From NCBI RefSeq assembly GCF_000378045.1, contig NZ_KB899089.1, positions 62,001 through 126,000 on the forward strand: DNA of 64,000 bases, written 5' to 3'. The stretch is from Marinobacterium rhizophilum DSM 18822 (GTDB lineage: Bacteria; Pseudomonadota; Gammaproteobacteria; Pseudomonadales; Balneatricaceae). Made by a program: the position numbers and the translations under genes. The notes under the pieces are model-generated. The model made no database searches and was not told the origin of the DNA. It was given only the letters and a program-made list of their open reading frames with translations. This document shows positions 55,901-64,000 of the stretch, in pieces. Within the stretch, counting starts at the first letter, position 1; every line of letters starts with the position of its first letter.

Positions 55901-56126
55901 TCCCAACCCTCAAGCCAAAACCGCACCACCGCGGTGCGAATTGTGCCGCCCTGACCCCAAATTGGGCTGCGCCGTAAATTCAGAAAAACCGCCGTTTCCA
56001 TACCTAAAAGCGACCCCTACAATTTAATTTACGACATTTTTACCGTAATTCGCGGATTTTCATACCCATTTACGTCACGTCCCCAAAGTGCGGGTTGACA
56101 GTGCGCGGCTAAACCGCCAATCTTTT

Positions 56127-56144
56127 ATTAAATGACTATTTAAT
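56127..56144. promoter_or_regulatory. putative BetI operator
   Basis: A perfect 7-4-7 dyad (ATTAAAT-GACT-ATTTAAT) 23 nt before betI, in AT-rich sequence. TetR-type BetI normally represses its own operon in the absence of choline. Confidence 0.65.
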
Positions 56145-56166
56145 TAAAAAAGAGTGCAGCGCCCCT

Positions 56167-56790
56167 ATGCCCAAGGTCGGGATGCCAGAAATCCGAAAAC
56201 CCCAGCTGATCAAGGCAACCATGCAAGCCATTGATTCAACCGGTCTGCAGAAAGCCAGCGTCGCGATCATCAGCCGCTACGCCGGCGTGTCACCGGCGAT
56301 TATCAACCACTACTTCGGTGGCAAGGATGGATTACTCGAGGCGACCATGCGCTCGGTACTGAAGGATCTTTCGGATGCGGTAAGAGACCGTCTTGGCGAC
56401 ACGGACCCCAATGATGTTGTCGCTCGCATCAAGGCGATCGTGGGCGGTAACTTCGACAGCAGTCAGCTGGACTCCAAAGTAGTCAAAACCTGGCTGGCGT
56501 TCTGGTCCCAGGCCATGCATCACCACGCCCTGTTCCGGCTGCAACGGGTCAACGAGCAGCGCCTGCTGTCTCATCTGCGGCGAGAGCTCAAGCGGGTCAT
56601 GGAACCCGAACGGGCCCAGTTTGTCGCCCAGGGCATCGCCGCACTGATCGATGGCATCTGGTTGCGCGGTGCCCTGACGCCAGGTGGCATTAATGGTGAG
56701 CTGGCACAGCGCATCATCACCGATTACCTGGAGCGGCAGCTGCCGCCGAGTGCAATCACCGAACATCGCTTAACCCGGACAGCAAGGTAA
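56167..56790 (+). CDS. betI: BetI, choline-responsive TetR-family repressor
   Basis: A 207-aa TetR-family repressor. The N-terminal helix-turn-helix ([50 protein letters not shown], cited by its ends) and the C-terminal ligand domain segment [20 protein letters not shown] match BetI closely. It represses betaine-synthesis genes until choline is present. betB follows 2 nt after its stop, and a dyad just upstream is a likely autoregulatory operator. Confidence 0.94.
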   Translation: MPKVGMPEIRKPQLIKATMQAIDSTGLQKASVAIISRYAGVSPAIINHYFGGKDGLLEATMRSVLKDLSDAVRDRLGDTDPNDVVARIKAIVGGNFDSSQLDSKVVKTWLAFWSQAMHHHALFRLQRVNEQRLLSHLRRELKRVMEPERAQFVAQGIAALIDGIWLRGALTPGGINGELAQRIITDYLERQLPPSAITEHRLTRTAR

Positions 56791-56792
56791 CT

Positions 56793-58253
56793 ATGAACAC
56801 TATTTCTCTCTACATTCATGGCGCTTACCGCAACGCCAGCAGCGGCGAAACCTTCGTGACCCGCAACCCCGCCACCGGCGAGACACTGGCCCAGGTACAG
56901 CAGGCCAATGAAGCCGACATTGAAGCCGCCCTGGCCTCATCCCGGGAGGGCTTTGCAATCTGGTCGGCCATGACGGGCACAGAACGCAGCCGCATCCTGC
57001 TGCGCGCCGTCGAGCTGCTGCGTGAACGCAATGACGAGCTGGCCCGCCTTGAGGTACAGGACACCGGCAAGCCGCTGCAGGAAGCGGACCTGGTGGACAT
57101 TCACACCGGCGCCGATGTTATCGAATACTACGCGGGCCTCGCCGCCAAGATCCAGGGCGAGTATCAGGACCTGGGCAACGGCAACTTTTTCTACAGCCGT
57201 CGCGAACCGCTGGGCGTCTGTGCCGGTATCGGTGCCTGGAACTACCCGATCCAGATCGCCTGCTGGAAGGCGGCACCGGCACTGGCCGCCGGCAATGCAA
57301 TGATCTTCAAGCCCTCGGAAGAGACTCCGCTGAGCGTCATGAAGCTGGCGGAAATATTTACCGAAGCCGGCCTGCCGGACGGTGTCTTTAACGTTGTGCA
57401 GGGCGATGGTCGCACCGGCGCCATGCTCAGCAATCACCCGGATATCGCCAAGGTGTCCTTCACCGGCGAATGTGGCACCGGCAAAAAGGTCATGAGCGCG
57501 GCGGCAGGCTCACTGAAGTCGGTCACCATGGAGCTCGGCGGCAAGTCCCCAATGATCGTGTTCCCCGACACCAAGGTGGAAACCGCCGTGTCCGGTGCGC
57601 TACTGGCAAACTTTTATACCCAGGGCGAAGTCTGCACCCACGGAACTCGTGTCTTCGTGCATGACGCCATTTATGATGAATTTATCGCCCAGCTGGAAGT
57701 ACGCACGCGTGCGCTTCGCATCGGCGACCCGATGGATCCGTCGACCCAGATTGGTGCGCTGATCTCGGGCCAGCACATGGAAAAGGTACTGGGTATCATC
57801 GACGCTGCCCGCCAGGCCGGCGCCCGTCTGGTATGCGGCGGCAAGCGTGCCACCGGACCGGGGCTCGAGCGGGGCAACTTCGTCGAACCCACGGTCTTCG
57901 CCGACTGCACCGACGACATGCCCAATGTACAGCAAGAGATTTTTGGCCCGGTCATGTCAGTGCTGCGCTTTCACGATGAAGACGAAGTCATCCGCCGTGC
58001 CAACGATAACCGCTTCGGCCTGGCCGCTGGTGTATTTACGCGCGACTTCAGCCGTGCACACCGCGTGATCGCCCAGTTGCAGGCAGGTATCTGCTGGATT
58101 AATACCTGGGGGGCTTCGCCAGCCGAAATGCCGGTCGGCGGCTACAAGGAATCCGGCATCGGACGCGAAAACGGTATCGAGAGTCTTTATCAGTACACCC
58201 AGACCAAGAGTGTCTTTGTGGAGCTGGGCGAACTCGAGAACCCCTATATATAA
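56793..58253 (+). CDS. betB: betaine aldehyde dehydrogenase
   Basis: A 486-aa NAD(P)-dependent aldehyde dehydrogenase oxidising betaine aldehyde to the osmoprotectant glycine betaine. The catalytic Glu is in [13 protein letters not shown] and the nucleophilic Cys in [17 protein letters not shown]; the N-terminal [19 protein letters not shown] and C-terminal [15 protein letters not shown] are typical of BetB. It directly follows betI. The choline dehydrogenase gene betA, usually next, is absent here and replaced by choline transport genes. Confidence 0.95.
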   Translation: MNTISLYIHGAYRNASSGETFVTRNPATGETLAQVQQANEADIEAALASSREGFAIWSAMTGTERSRILLRAVELLRERNDELARLEVQDTGKPLQEADLVDIHTGADVIEYYAGLAAKIQGEYQDLGNGNFFYSRREPLGVCAGIGAWNYPIQIACWKAAPALAAGNAMIFKPSEETPLSVMKLAEIFTEAGLPDGVFNVVQGDGRTGAMLSNHPDIAKVSFTGECGTGKKVMSAAAGSLKSVTMELGGKSPMIVFPDTKVETAVSGALLANFYTQGEVCTHGTRVFVHDAIYDEFIAQLEVRTRALRIGDPMDPSTQIGALISGQHMEKVLGIIDAARQAGARLVCGGKRATGPGLERGNFVEPTVFADCTDDMPNVQQEIFGPVMSVLRFHDEDEVIRRANDNRFGLAAGVFTRDFSRAHRVIAQLQAGICWINTWGASPAEMPVGGYKESGIGRENGIESLYQYTQTKSVFVELGELENPYI

Positions 58254-58393
58254 AGCAGGCAACAAGAGCAAAAGCGAAATAAACCAACAGGTGCGCAGAC
58301 CCAGGTCTGCGCCGCTGTGGCTCCACGCCAGCCCGCAATACCCTACGGGCTGCCCTGGAGGTACAGAATAATGATAATTCAACAGGACTCACT

Positions 58394-59344
58394 ATGACTT
58401 CCACCATCAAGAATGTACGCAACGGCCTTCTAACCCTGATGTGCGCCGCCGGTCTGAGCACCACCGCCATGGCGGCTGGTAGCTGTGATACCGTGCGTTT
58501 CGCCGACGTCGGCTGGACCGACATTACGTCCACCACCGCCGTAACCTCAGAGCTGGTAGAGGCCCTGGGCTACGAAAGCCGCACCGACCTGCTGTCGGTA
58601 CCGGTGACCTACAACTCCCTGGCAGCCAATGATATCGACGTCTTTCTGGGCAACTGGATGCCCACCATGGAAGGCGATATCGCCAAGTACCGCGATGAAG
58701 GCTCGGTCGAAACCGTGCGTGCCAATCTCAAGGGCGCCAAGTACACCCTGGCCGTTTCCAAGGCCGCCTACGATGGCGGGGTCAGGACGTTTGCCGATCT
58801 GGCCAAATTCAGCGACGAGTTCAAAGGCAGCATTTACGGCATTGAGCCGGGTAATGACGGTAACCGCCTGATTCAGAAAATGATCGATGAGAACGCCTTC
58901 GAGCTGGGCGATTTCAAGCTGGTGGAATCCTCCGAAGCGGGCATGATGGCCCAGATCAACCGTTCCGCCCGTCGTAACAAGTGGATCGCCTTCCTGGGCT
59001 GGGCGCCGCATCCAATGAATGCCAACTTCGAGATGGAGTACCTCAGCGGCGGAGACGACTGGTTCGGGCCCGATTTTGGCGGCGCCACCGTCTATACCAA
59101 TGTGCGCAAGGGCTATGTTCAGGAGTGCGCCAACATCGGCAAGCTGCTGTCCAATCTGGAATTCTCCCTGGCCATGGAAAATGAAGTGATGGGTGCCATT
59201 CTGGATGACAACCAGAAACCGCGCGACGCTGCCCGCGCCTGGTTGCAGAAGAACCCGCAGGTGCTGGATGTCTGGCTGGATGGCGTACAGACCCGGGACG
59301 GCAAACCCGGCCTCGCGGCGATCCGCACCCACCTCGGCCTCTGA
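58394..59344 (+). CDS. choX: choline/betaine ABC transporter substrate-binding protein
   Basis: A 316-aa periplasmic binding protein of the ProX/ChoX type. The signal peptide (GLLTLMCAAGLSTTAMAA) is followed by CDTVRFADVGWTDITSTT and NDIDVFLGNWMPTMEGD, motifs found in choline-binding ChoX proteins, whose aromatic box binds the quaternary ammonium group; GWAPHPMN is also typical. It begins the transporter part of the bet cluster, 140 nt after betB, with the permease 91 nt downstream. Confidence 0.92.
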   Translation: MTSTIKNVRNGLLTLMCAAGLSTTAMAAGSCDTVRFADVGWTDITSTTAVTSELVEALGYESRTDLLSVPVTYNSLAANDIDVFLGNWMPTMEGDIAKYRDEGSVETVRANLKGAKYTLAVSKAAYDGGVRTFADLAKFSDEFKGSIYGIEPGNDGNRLIQKMIDENAFELGDFKLVESSEAGMMAQINRSARRNKWIAFLGWAPHPMNANFEMEYLSGGDDWFGPDFGGATVYTNVRKGYVQECANIGKLLSNLEFSLAMENEVMGAILDDNQKPRDAARAWLQKNPQVLDVWLDGVQTRDGKPGLAAIRTHLGL

Positions 59345-59435
59345 TCGTCTTAGATCCAAACACTGACCTTGAAACTCCCTGCTACCGCGCCTCACGGCGC
59401 GGTAAATGGCCCTGCTCATCCTGAGGAAACCTCCC

Positions 59436-60281
59436 ATGAACTGGTTAACAGATCACAAGATACCCCTTGGCAGCTGGATGGAGCTTTTCGTCGACTGGCT
59501 GACTGGCAACGCCGCTGGATTTTTCGATACCATCGCCATCTCGCTGGAATGGCTGATCCTCAATATGGTCGCCATATTCCAGTGGTTTCCGGTCTATGTA
59601 CCGATTGTGATGACCGCCGCCCTGGCTTGGCTACTGCACCGCAGTATTGGACTGGTAATCTTTGTGGTCGCCGCCCTGTTACTGATCCTGAACCTGGGTT
59701 ACTGGCAGGAAATGCTCGAAACCTTTGTACTCGTACTGGCGGCCACCACGCTGTCGGTGCTGCTGGGTCTGCCCATCGGCGTGCTCGCCGCCCACAAGCC
59801 CTGGGTCTACACCATACTGCGTCCGATCCTCGACCTGATGCAGACAATCCCCACCTTCGTTTACCTGATCCCGACCCTGGTCCTGTTCGGTCTTGGCGTG
59901 GTGCCGGGCCTGATCTCCACCATCATCTTTGCCATCGCCGCCCCCATACGCCTCACCTACCTGGGTATCAGCAAGGTGCCGGAAGAACTGATCGAAGCCG
60001 GCCGGGCATTTGGTGCCACGCCGCTGAAACTGCTGGTCAAAGTAGAGCTGCCCGCCGCCATGCCCAATATCATGGCCGGCGTCACACAGTGCATCATGCT
60101 GTCGCTGTCGATGGTGGTTATCGCTGCTCTGGTCGGCGCCGATGGTCTGGGCAAGCCGGTGGTACGCGCACTCAACACCGTGAACATATCCCAGGGCTTT
60201 GAAGCTGGCCTGGCCATCGTGCTGGTTGCCATCATCCTGGATCGCATCTGCAAGGCGCCTAACGCCAAAGAGGAGGCTTGA
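59436..60281 (+). CDS. choW: choline/betaine ABC transporter permease
   Basis: A 281-aa ProW/ChoW-type permease with six to seven hydrophobic helices. The EAA-like coupling motif is in EELIEAGRAFGATPLKLLVKVELPAAMP, and IPTFVYLIPTLVLFGLGVVPG lies before it (both cited by their ends). The ATG at 59436 has a GAGGAAA site; an in-frame ATG ten codons upstream is rejected. The ATPase gene starts 2 nt after its stop, so the pair is tightly coupled. Confidence 0.93.
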   Translation: MNWLTDHKIPLGSWMELFVDWLTGNAAGFFDTIAISLEWLILNMVAIFQWFPVYVPIVMTAALAWLLHRSIGLVIFVVAALLLILNLGYWQEMLETFVLVLAATTLSVLLGLPIGVLAAHKPWVYTILRPILDLMQTIPTFVYLIPTLVLFGLGVVPGLISTIIFAIAAPIRLTYLGISKVPEELIEAGRAFGATPLKLLVKVELPAAMPNIMAGVTQCIMLSLSMVVIAALVGADGLGKPVVRALNTVNISQGFEAGLAIVLVAIILDRICKAPNAKEEA

Positions 60282-60283
60282 AC

Positions 60284-61480
60284 ATGTCCGTAGCCGTCAG
60301 TATCAAGAATCTGGATGTGGTGTTTGGCAAGAACGTCCAACCGGCGCTGAGCCTGCTGGAGCAGGGTAAAACACGCCAGGAAATCATTGAGGCCACTGGC
60401 CAGGTGGTGGGCGTACAGAACGCCAGCATCGAGGTACAGCGGGGCGAGATCTGCGTGCTGATGGGGCTGTCCGGCTCCGGCAAGTCCAGCCTGCTGCGCG
60501 CGGTGAACGGCCTCAACCCCATCAGCCGCGGCGAACTGCTGGTGCAGGATGGCGACCAGATGGTCAATATGGCCAGCTGCGATGCCAATACCCTGCGTCA
60601 CATGCGCAGCAAACGTGTCTCCATGGTGTTTCAGAAGTTTGCCCTGATGCCCTGGCTCAGCGTGCTGGACAACGTCGCCTTCGGACTTGAAATGCAGGGT
60701 ATCGGCAAGGATGAGCGCCGGCGCCAGGCGATGGAAAAACTTGAGATGGTGGGCCTCGACGAGTGGAGCAACAAGCTGCCCCACGAACTGTCCGGCGGCA
60801 TGCAGCAGCGCGTCGGCCTGGCCCGCGCCTTTGCGATGGACAGCGACATCCTGCTGATGGATGAACCCTTCTCGGCGCTGGACCCGCTGATCCGCAACCA
60901 GTTACAGGACGAACTGCTCGAACTGCAGCGCAAGCTCAACAAGACCATCATCTTTGTCAGCCATGACCTGGATGAAGCGCTAAAGATTGGCACCCATATC
61001 GCGATCATGGAATCGGCGCGCATCATTCAGCATGGCCGCCCCGAAGACATCGTTCTCAACCCCTGCAACGAGTACGTGCGCAACTTTGTCGCCCATACCA
61101 ACCCGCTGAACGTGCTCAAGGGCCGCTCGCTCATGACCGGACTGGATCAGCTGGAACGCCTCGACGAGATGCTGGTCCTGAACCGCGAGGAAAACAGCTG
61201 GTTTAACATGAATGCCGACGGTCAGCTGCTGTCTGCTCACCGGCAGAAACAGGCGCTCCAGCTGCACAAATGGGAAAACAGCAGCTCGCTGAACGACCTC
61301 AACGAAGGCACCCTGGTCATTGCCAGCCCGGATATTTCGATGCGCCAGGCACTGGAAATACGCTACCAGACCGGCCTGCCGGTGCTGCTGCAGGAGGCCA
61401 GCGGACTGGTGGGCGTGCTGCGTGACCGCGACTTCTACCATGCCCTGCTGGGCAAGCACTTCGATACCGCGTCGGCCTGA
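60284..61480 (+). CDS. choV: choline/betaine ABC transporter ATP-binding protein
   Basis: A 398-aa ProV/ChoV-type ATPase. Walker A (GLSGSGKSS), the ABC signature (LSGGMQQRVGLARA), Walker B (ILLMDEPFSALDPL) and the switch His (VSHDLDEAL) are all present. The C-terminal 120 residues form a CBS-like regulatory region (GTLVIASPDISMRQAL) as in osmoregulated uptake systems. The ATG at 60284 has a GAGG site. It completes a choline-uptake operon with betI and betB. Confidence 0.94.
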   Translation: MSVAVSIKNLDVVFGKNVQPALSLLEQGKTRQEIIEATGQVVGVQNASIEVQRGEICVLMGLSGSGKSSLLRAVNGLNPISRGELLVQDGDQMVNMASCDANTLRHMRSKRVSMVFQKFALMPWLSVLDNVAFGLEMQGIGKDERRRQAMEKLEMVGLDEWSNKLPHELSGGMQQRVGLARAFAMDSDILLMDEPFSALDPLIRNQLQDELLELQRKLNKTIIFVSHDLDEALKIGTHIAIMESARIIQHGRPEDIVLNPCNEYVRNFVAHTNPLNVLKGRSLMTGLDQLERLDEMLVLNREENSWFNMNADGQLLSAHRQKQALQLHKWENSSSLNDLNEGTLVIASPDISMRQALEIRYQTGLPVLLQEASGLVGVLRDRDFYHALLGKHFDTASA

Positions 61481-61633
61481 ATTCGACCCACTATCGAATG
61501 CGTTAATAGTCCAGCATCAGTCGTTTTTAACCGCCTTATGTCCGGCGCCGGAGTCTGCATTAGTCTTGCAGACTCCGGCGCTGAACAGCGCCACGATCTC
61601 GCAATACCACAACAAAAAAGATAAGGAAGTTTT

Positions 61634-63232
61634 ATGAAACCAATCAAGACCTTGGGACTTGCTGCACTGTGCAGCCTGTGGGTATCGGGCACGGCGATGG
61701 CGGCCCCCATTAAGAATGTCATTCTCATGATTGGCGATGGTATGGGACCTCAGCAGATTGGCCTGCTGGAGAGTTATGCTCAGCTTGCTCCCATGTCGAG
61801 CTACCAGGGCCGTGATACCGCCCTCAATAGTCTGGCCCGCGAAGGCATTACCGGCTTTTCGATGACCTATCCCAAGGATGCTATCGTCGTCGACTCAGCC
61901 TGTTCCGCCACGCAACTCGCCTTGGGGCGCAGTGCTGTGTCCGAGGTTATTGGCGTCGATGATCAGGGATACCCGCAGGAGACGGTGCTCGAAAAGGCCA
62001 AACGCCTTGGCAAGGCAACCGGCCTTGTTTCCGACACTCGCTTGACCCATGCAACCCCCGCCGCCTTTGCCGCCCATCAGCCGCATCGATCACTGGAAAA
62101 CGAGATTGCAGTGCAGATGCTTGAAACCGGCCCTGATGTGATGCTGTCCGGGGGGCTGCGACACTGGATACCGCAGGAAGCTAACGACAAGGGCGAGGTC
62201 TATCATCAGTTACAGGCCATGGCAGGCGACAGTTTCCAACTCAAATCCAAGCGCAAGGACAGCCGCAATTTGTTGACTGAAGCCCAGGCCCGGGGCTATC
62301 AGCTGGCGTTCAACCGAGCACAGCTTGGCGCCGCGGACCGTTCTGGCAAATTGCTGGGCCTGTTCGCCGACTCCGGCATGATGGACGGTATTCGCTACAG
62401 CCAGACACACGAGGATGAAGCACGCAGTGAGCCGACCCTGACCGAGATGACCGCAAGCGCACTGGATGTGCTAAGCAAGGATGAAGACGGATTCTTTCTG
62501 ATGGTGGAAGGTGGGCAAATTGACTGGGCCGGCCACAACAACGATACCGGCACCATGCTGCACGAGATGGTTAAATTCGATGAGGCCATCGGCTATGTGC
62601 AGCAGTGGGCCCAGGGACGCGATGATACCCTGATCATTGTTACGGCCGACCACGAAACCGGCTCCTTCGGCTTCAGTTATTCAGCGGCCAACCTGCCCAA
62701 GGCATCTTCGCTGCCAGGCCCGGCGTTTGAATCCCGCCAGTACCAGCCGAACTTCAACTTCGGCACGACCAGCCAGCTCGATGACATTTATGCCCAGCGC
62801 AAAAGCTTTCCGGACATGATGAGCGAATTCGCGGAACTGGCACAGGCCGACCGTACCGCCAGCAACCTGGCCGGTATTATCAGTGCCAATAATGCCTACG
62901 CCATCACCGAAGAGCAGGCCACGCGGATTCTGGCGATGACCGACAATCCTTACCTGGCGTCGGATCACAGTTACCTGTCCGCGGAGAAACTGCCCAAGGT
63001 GCAGGACTTCCAGGCATTTTACGTCTATGGCGACGAGATTCAGTACGACCTTATCGGACGAGAACTGGCCCAGGCGCAGAATGTGGTCTGGGGCACAGGT
63101 ACCCACACCAGCACTCCGGTTAACGTGATTGCCTGGGGGCCGGACGCGGCAATCCGCCCGCTATCCGGCCTGTTGCACCATACCGAGATCGGTCAGCACC
63201 TGCAGGCCGTAATGGATGCTCCCGCCCCGTAA
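61634..63232 (+). CDS. phoA: alkaline phosphatase
   Basis: A 532-aa exported metal-dependent phosphatase of the classical alkaline phosphatase superfamily. A signal peptide (TLGLAALCSLWVSGTAMA) is followed by the metal-binding NVILMIGDGMGPQQ and the nucleophilic Ser in VVDSACSATQLALG; further ligands are in FFLMVEGGQIDWAGHNND, IIVTADHETG and VWGTGTHTSTPVNV. It releases phosphate from organic esters in the periplasm. An AAGGAAG site precedes the ATG. Although next to the choline genes, it is separated by 153 nt and could act on choline phosphate; this is inference. Confidence 0.93.
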   Translation: MKPIKTLGLAALCSLWVSGTAMAAPIKNVILMIGDGMGPQQIGLLESYAQLAPMSSYQGRDTALNSLAREGITGFSMTYPKDAIVVDSACSATQLALGRSAVSEVIGVDDQGYPQETVLEKAKRLGKATGLVSDTRLTHATPAAFAAHQPHRSLENEIAVQMLETGPDVMLSGGLRHWIPQEANDKGEVYHQLQAMAGDSFQLKSKRKDSRNLLTEAQARGYQLAFNRAQLGAADRSGKLLGLFADSGMMDGIRYSQTHEDEARSEPTLTEMTASALDVLSKDEDGFFLMVEGGQIDWAGHNNDTGTMLHEMVKFDEAIGYVQQWAQGRDDTLIIVTADHETGSFGFSYSAANLPKASSLPGPAFESRQYQPNFNFGTTSQLDDIYAQRKSFPDMMSEFAELAQADRTASNLAGIISANNAYAITEEQATRILAMTDNPYLASDHSYLSAEKLPKVQDFQAFYVYGDEIQYDLIGRELAQAQNVVWGTGTHTSTPVNVIAWGPDAAIRPLSGLLHHTEIGQHLQAVMDAPAP

Positions 63233-63304
63233 ACTTGCAGTAATTGCCAGCGCGATTGTGCAACCACTGCCTTGAGTGCATCGCAAGGCAGTGGTCTGCC
63301 GGAA

Positions 63305-63345
63305 AAGCACAGGCCCCGCGAATTCGACGGGGCCTGTGTTTTTAT
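63305..63345. terminator. bidirectional intrinsic terminator
   Basis: GCACAGGCCCCG pairs with CGGGGCCTGTGTTTTTA around a CGAATTCGA-like loop, between the convergent phosphatase and cyclase genes. Confidence 0.82.
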
Positions 63346-63353
63346 GCCATGAC

Positions 63354-64000
63354 TCAAGACCGGTTCTTCAAGCCGATCACCTCATACACCTCCAGCGGCT
63401 TCTGCTTGCCCTTCACCCGAATACGCTGCAGTGGCCGCACCTCCACATCCGCCTGCACCGCAGCGTAGATCTGCGCGCTGATCAGGATCTGGTTGATACC
63501 GCTGTGCTCCTGCAGGCGTTTGGCGGTGTTCACATCATCGCCGATGGCGGTATATTCAATACGCTCTTGGGTTCCGATCAGGCCCAGTACGGCATCTCCC
63601 ATATGGATGCCGATACCAAAGGACAGTCGCAGCGGGGCCGGCAGCTCCTGGTGCAGTGCCGCGATCGCGCTACGGATCCGCAACGCCGTGCGTACCGCCC
63701 GCAGGGCGTGATCCGCCTGCGGCAGTGGGGCATTGAACCAGGCCATGATGGCATCGCCGAGAAACTTGTCGATTGTGCCTTCCTCCGCCAGTACCGCATC
63801 AGCCATGGCCCCCAGATAACGGTTCAGCAAGCCTACCAGCTGTTCCGGTGCCATCTGTTCGCTAATACGGGTAAAACCATGAATATCGGCGAATATTGCC
63901 GTGATTTCTGAGCGTTTTCCCCCCAGCTCCAAACGGTCTGGATCAAGCTGGTCCAGAATTGCCGGTGATACCATGTGTTCCAGCAAGCGACGCTGCGACT
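63354..64000 (-). CDS. class III adenylate/guanylate cyclase, N-terminally cut by the window end
   Basis: The open frame runs past the window edge (residues SQRRLLEHMVSP enter from outside), so only the C-terminal catalytic domain is visible. Metal-binding Asp residues are in AIFADIHGFTRIS and LGDAIMAWFN; the transition-state Asn/Arg region is YTAIGDDVNTAKRLQE. The domain closes with RIRVKGKQKPLEVYEV, the standard end. Many relatives have an N-terminal sensor or CHASE2 domain upstream; that part cannot be seen. It makes cAMP or cGMP. Confidence 0.88.
   Translation of the reverse strand, partial: SQRRLLEHMVSPAILDQLDPDRLELGGKRSEITAIFADIHGFTRISEQMAPEQLVGLLNRYLGAMADAVLAEEGTIDKFLGDAIMAWFNAPLPQADHALRAVRTALRIRSAIAALHQELPAPLRLSFGIGIHMGDAVLGLIGTQERIEYTAIGDDVNTAKRLQEHSGINQILISAQIYAAVQADVEVRPLQRIRVKGKQKPLEVYEVIGLKNRS

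Overview
The window looks like chromosomal DNA of a marine or halophilic gammaproteobacterium, most likely Oceanospirillales (Marinobacterium/Oceanospirillum-like). This rests on the gene content: a full ectoine/hydroxyectoine operon with its own aspartokinase and MarR-type regulator, a betaine aldehyde dehydrogenase/choline-uptake cluster, the glnE-triphosphatase pair, monomeric isocitrate dehydrogenase and several c-di-GMP proteins. The species assignment is inference; no rRNA or other taxonomic marker is present.

Layout. 0-5.6 kb: branched-chain aminotransferase, then glnE and a CYTH-CHAD triphosphatase on the minus strand. 5.8-10.6 kb: PhoU-like protein with a PiT phosphate transporter, and argE-argA. 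10.6-13.6 kb: PepSY protein, PhoP-like regulator and PhoQ-like kinase in one overlapping operon, plus a glycine-zipper protein. 13.8-18 kb: ilvD, Fur-box-preceded bfd with bfr, and an HDOD protein. 18.2-23.7 kb: ectA-ectB-ectC-ectD-ask on the minus strand, with ectR divergent. 23.9-31.3 kb: globin-coupled diguanylate cyclase, M15 dipeptidase, clpB with a sigma-32-like promoter, a lipoprotein, the decayed 3' end of a purT gene, and small proteins. 31.6-36 kb: CN-hydrolase/GNAT pair and an arsenate-resistance operon arsR-gapdh-arsJ. 36.2-41.6 kb: REC-DUF3369-GGDEF-EAL protein overlapping a sensor kinase, then a phytanoyl-CoA dioxygenase-like protein.

41.5-49.1 kb is a plastic zone. It holds galE and manC (nucleotide-sugar synthesis) among broken genes: a VanZ-like gene with three frameshifts, a nucleotidyltransferase/HI0074 pair (one member truncated, one frameshifted), a toxin with a nonsense codon beside an intact antitoxin, an IS3-family element and a duplicated manC tail. 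Several dispersed repeat families occur here and elsewhere in the window. 49.2-56 kb: monomeric icd, an almost gene-free kilobase, tRNA-Arg(CCG) with a duplicated 3' end, cytochrome c5, a diguanylate cyclase and a methyltransferase. 56.1-61.5 kb: betI-betB-choX-choW-choV without betA. 61.6-64 kb: alkaline phosphatase and the 3' part of an adenylate cyclase gene cut by the window edge.

The functional themes are osmoprotection (ectoine, hydroxyectoine, choline/betaine), phosphate and arsenate handling, c-di-GMP and two-component signalling, and iron storage. I found no convincing wholly new gene system. The most unusual signals are the non-coding repeats: a MITE whose CTAG-flanked ends supply stop codons to neighbouring genes, hairpins sharing one loop motif on different stems, and purine-rich heptamer repeats that invade gene 3' ends.
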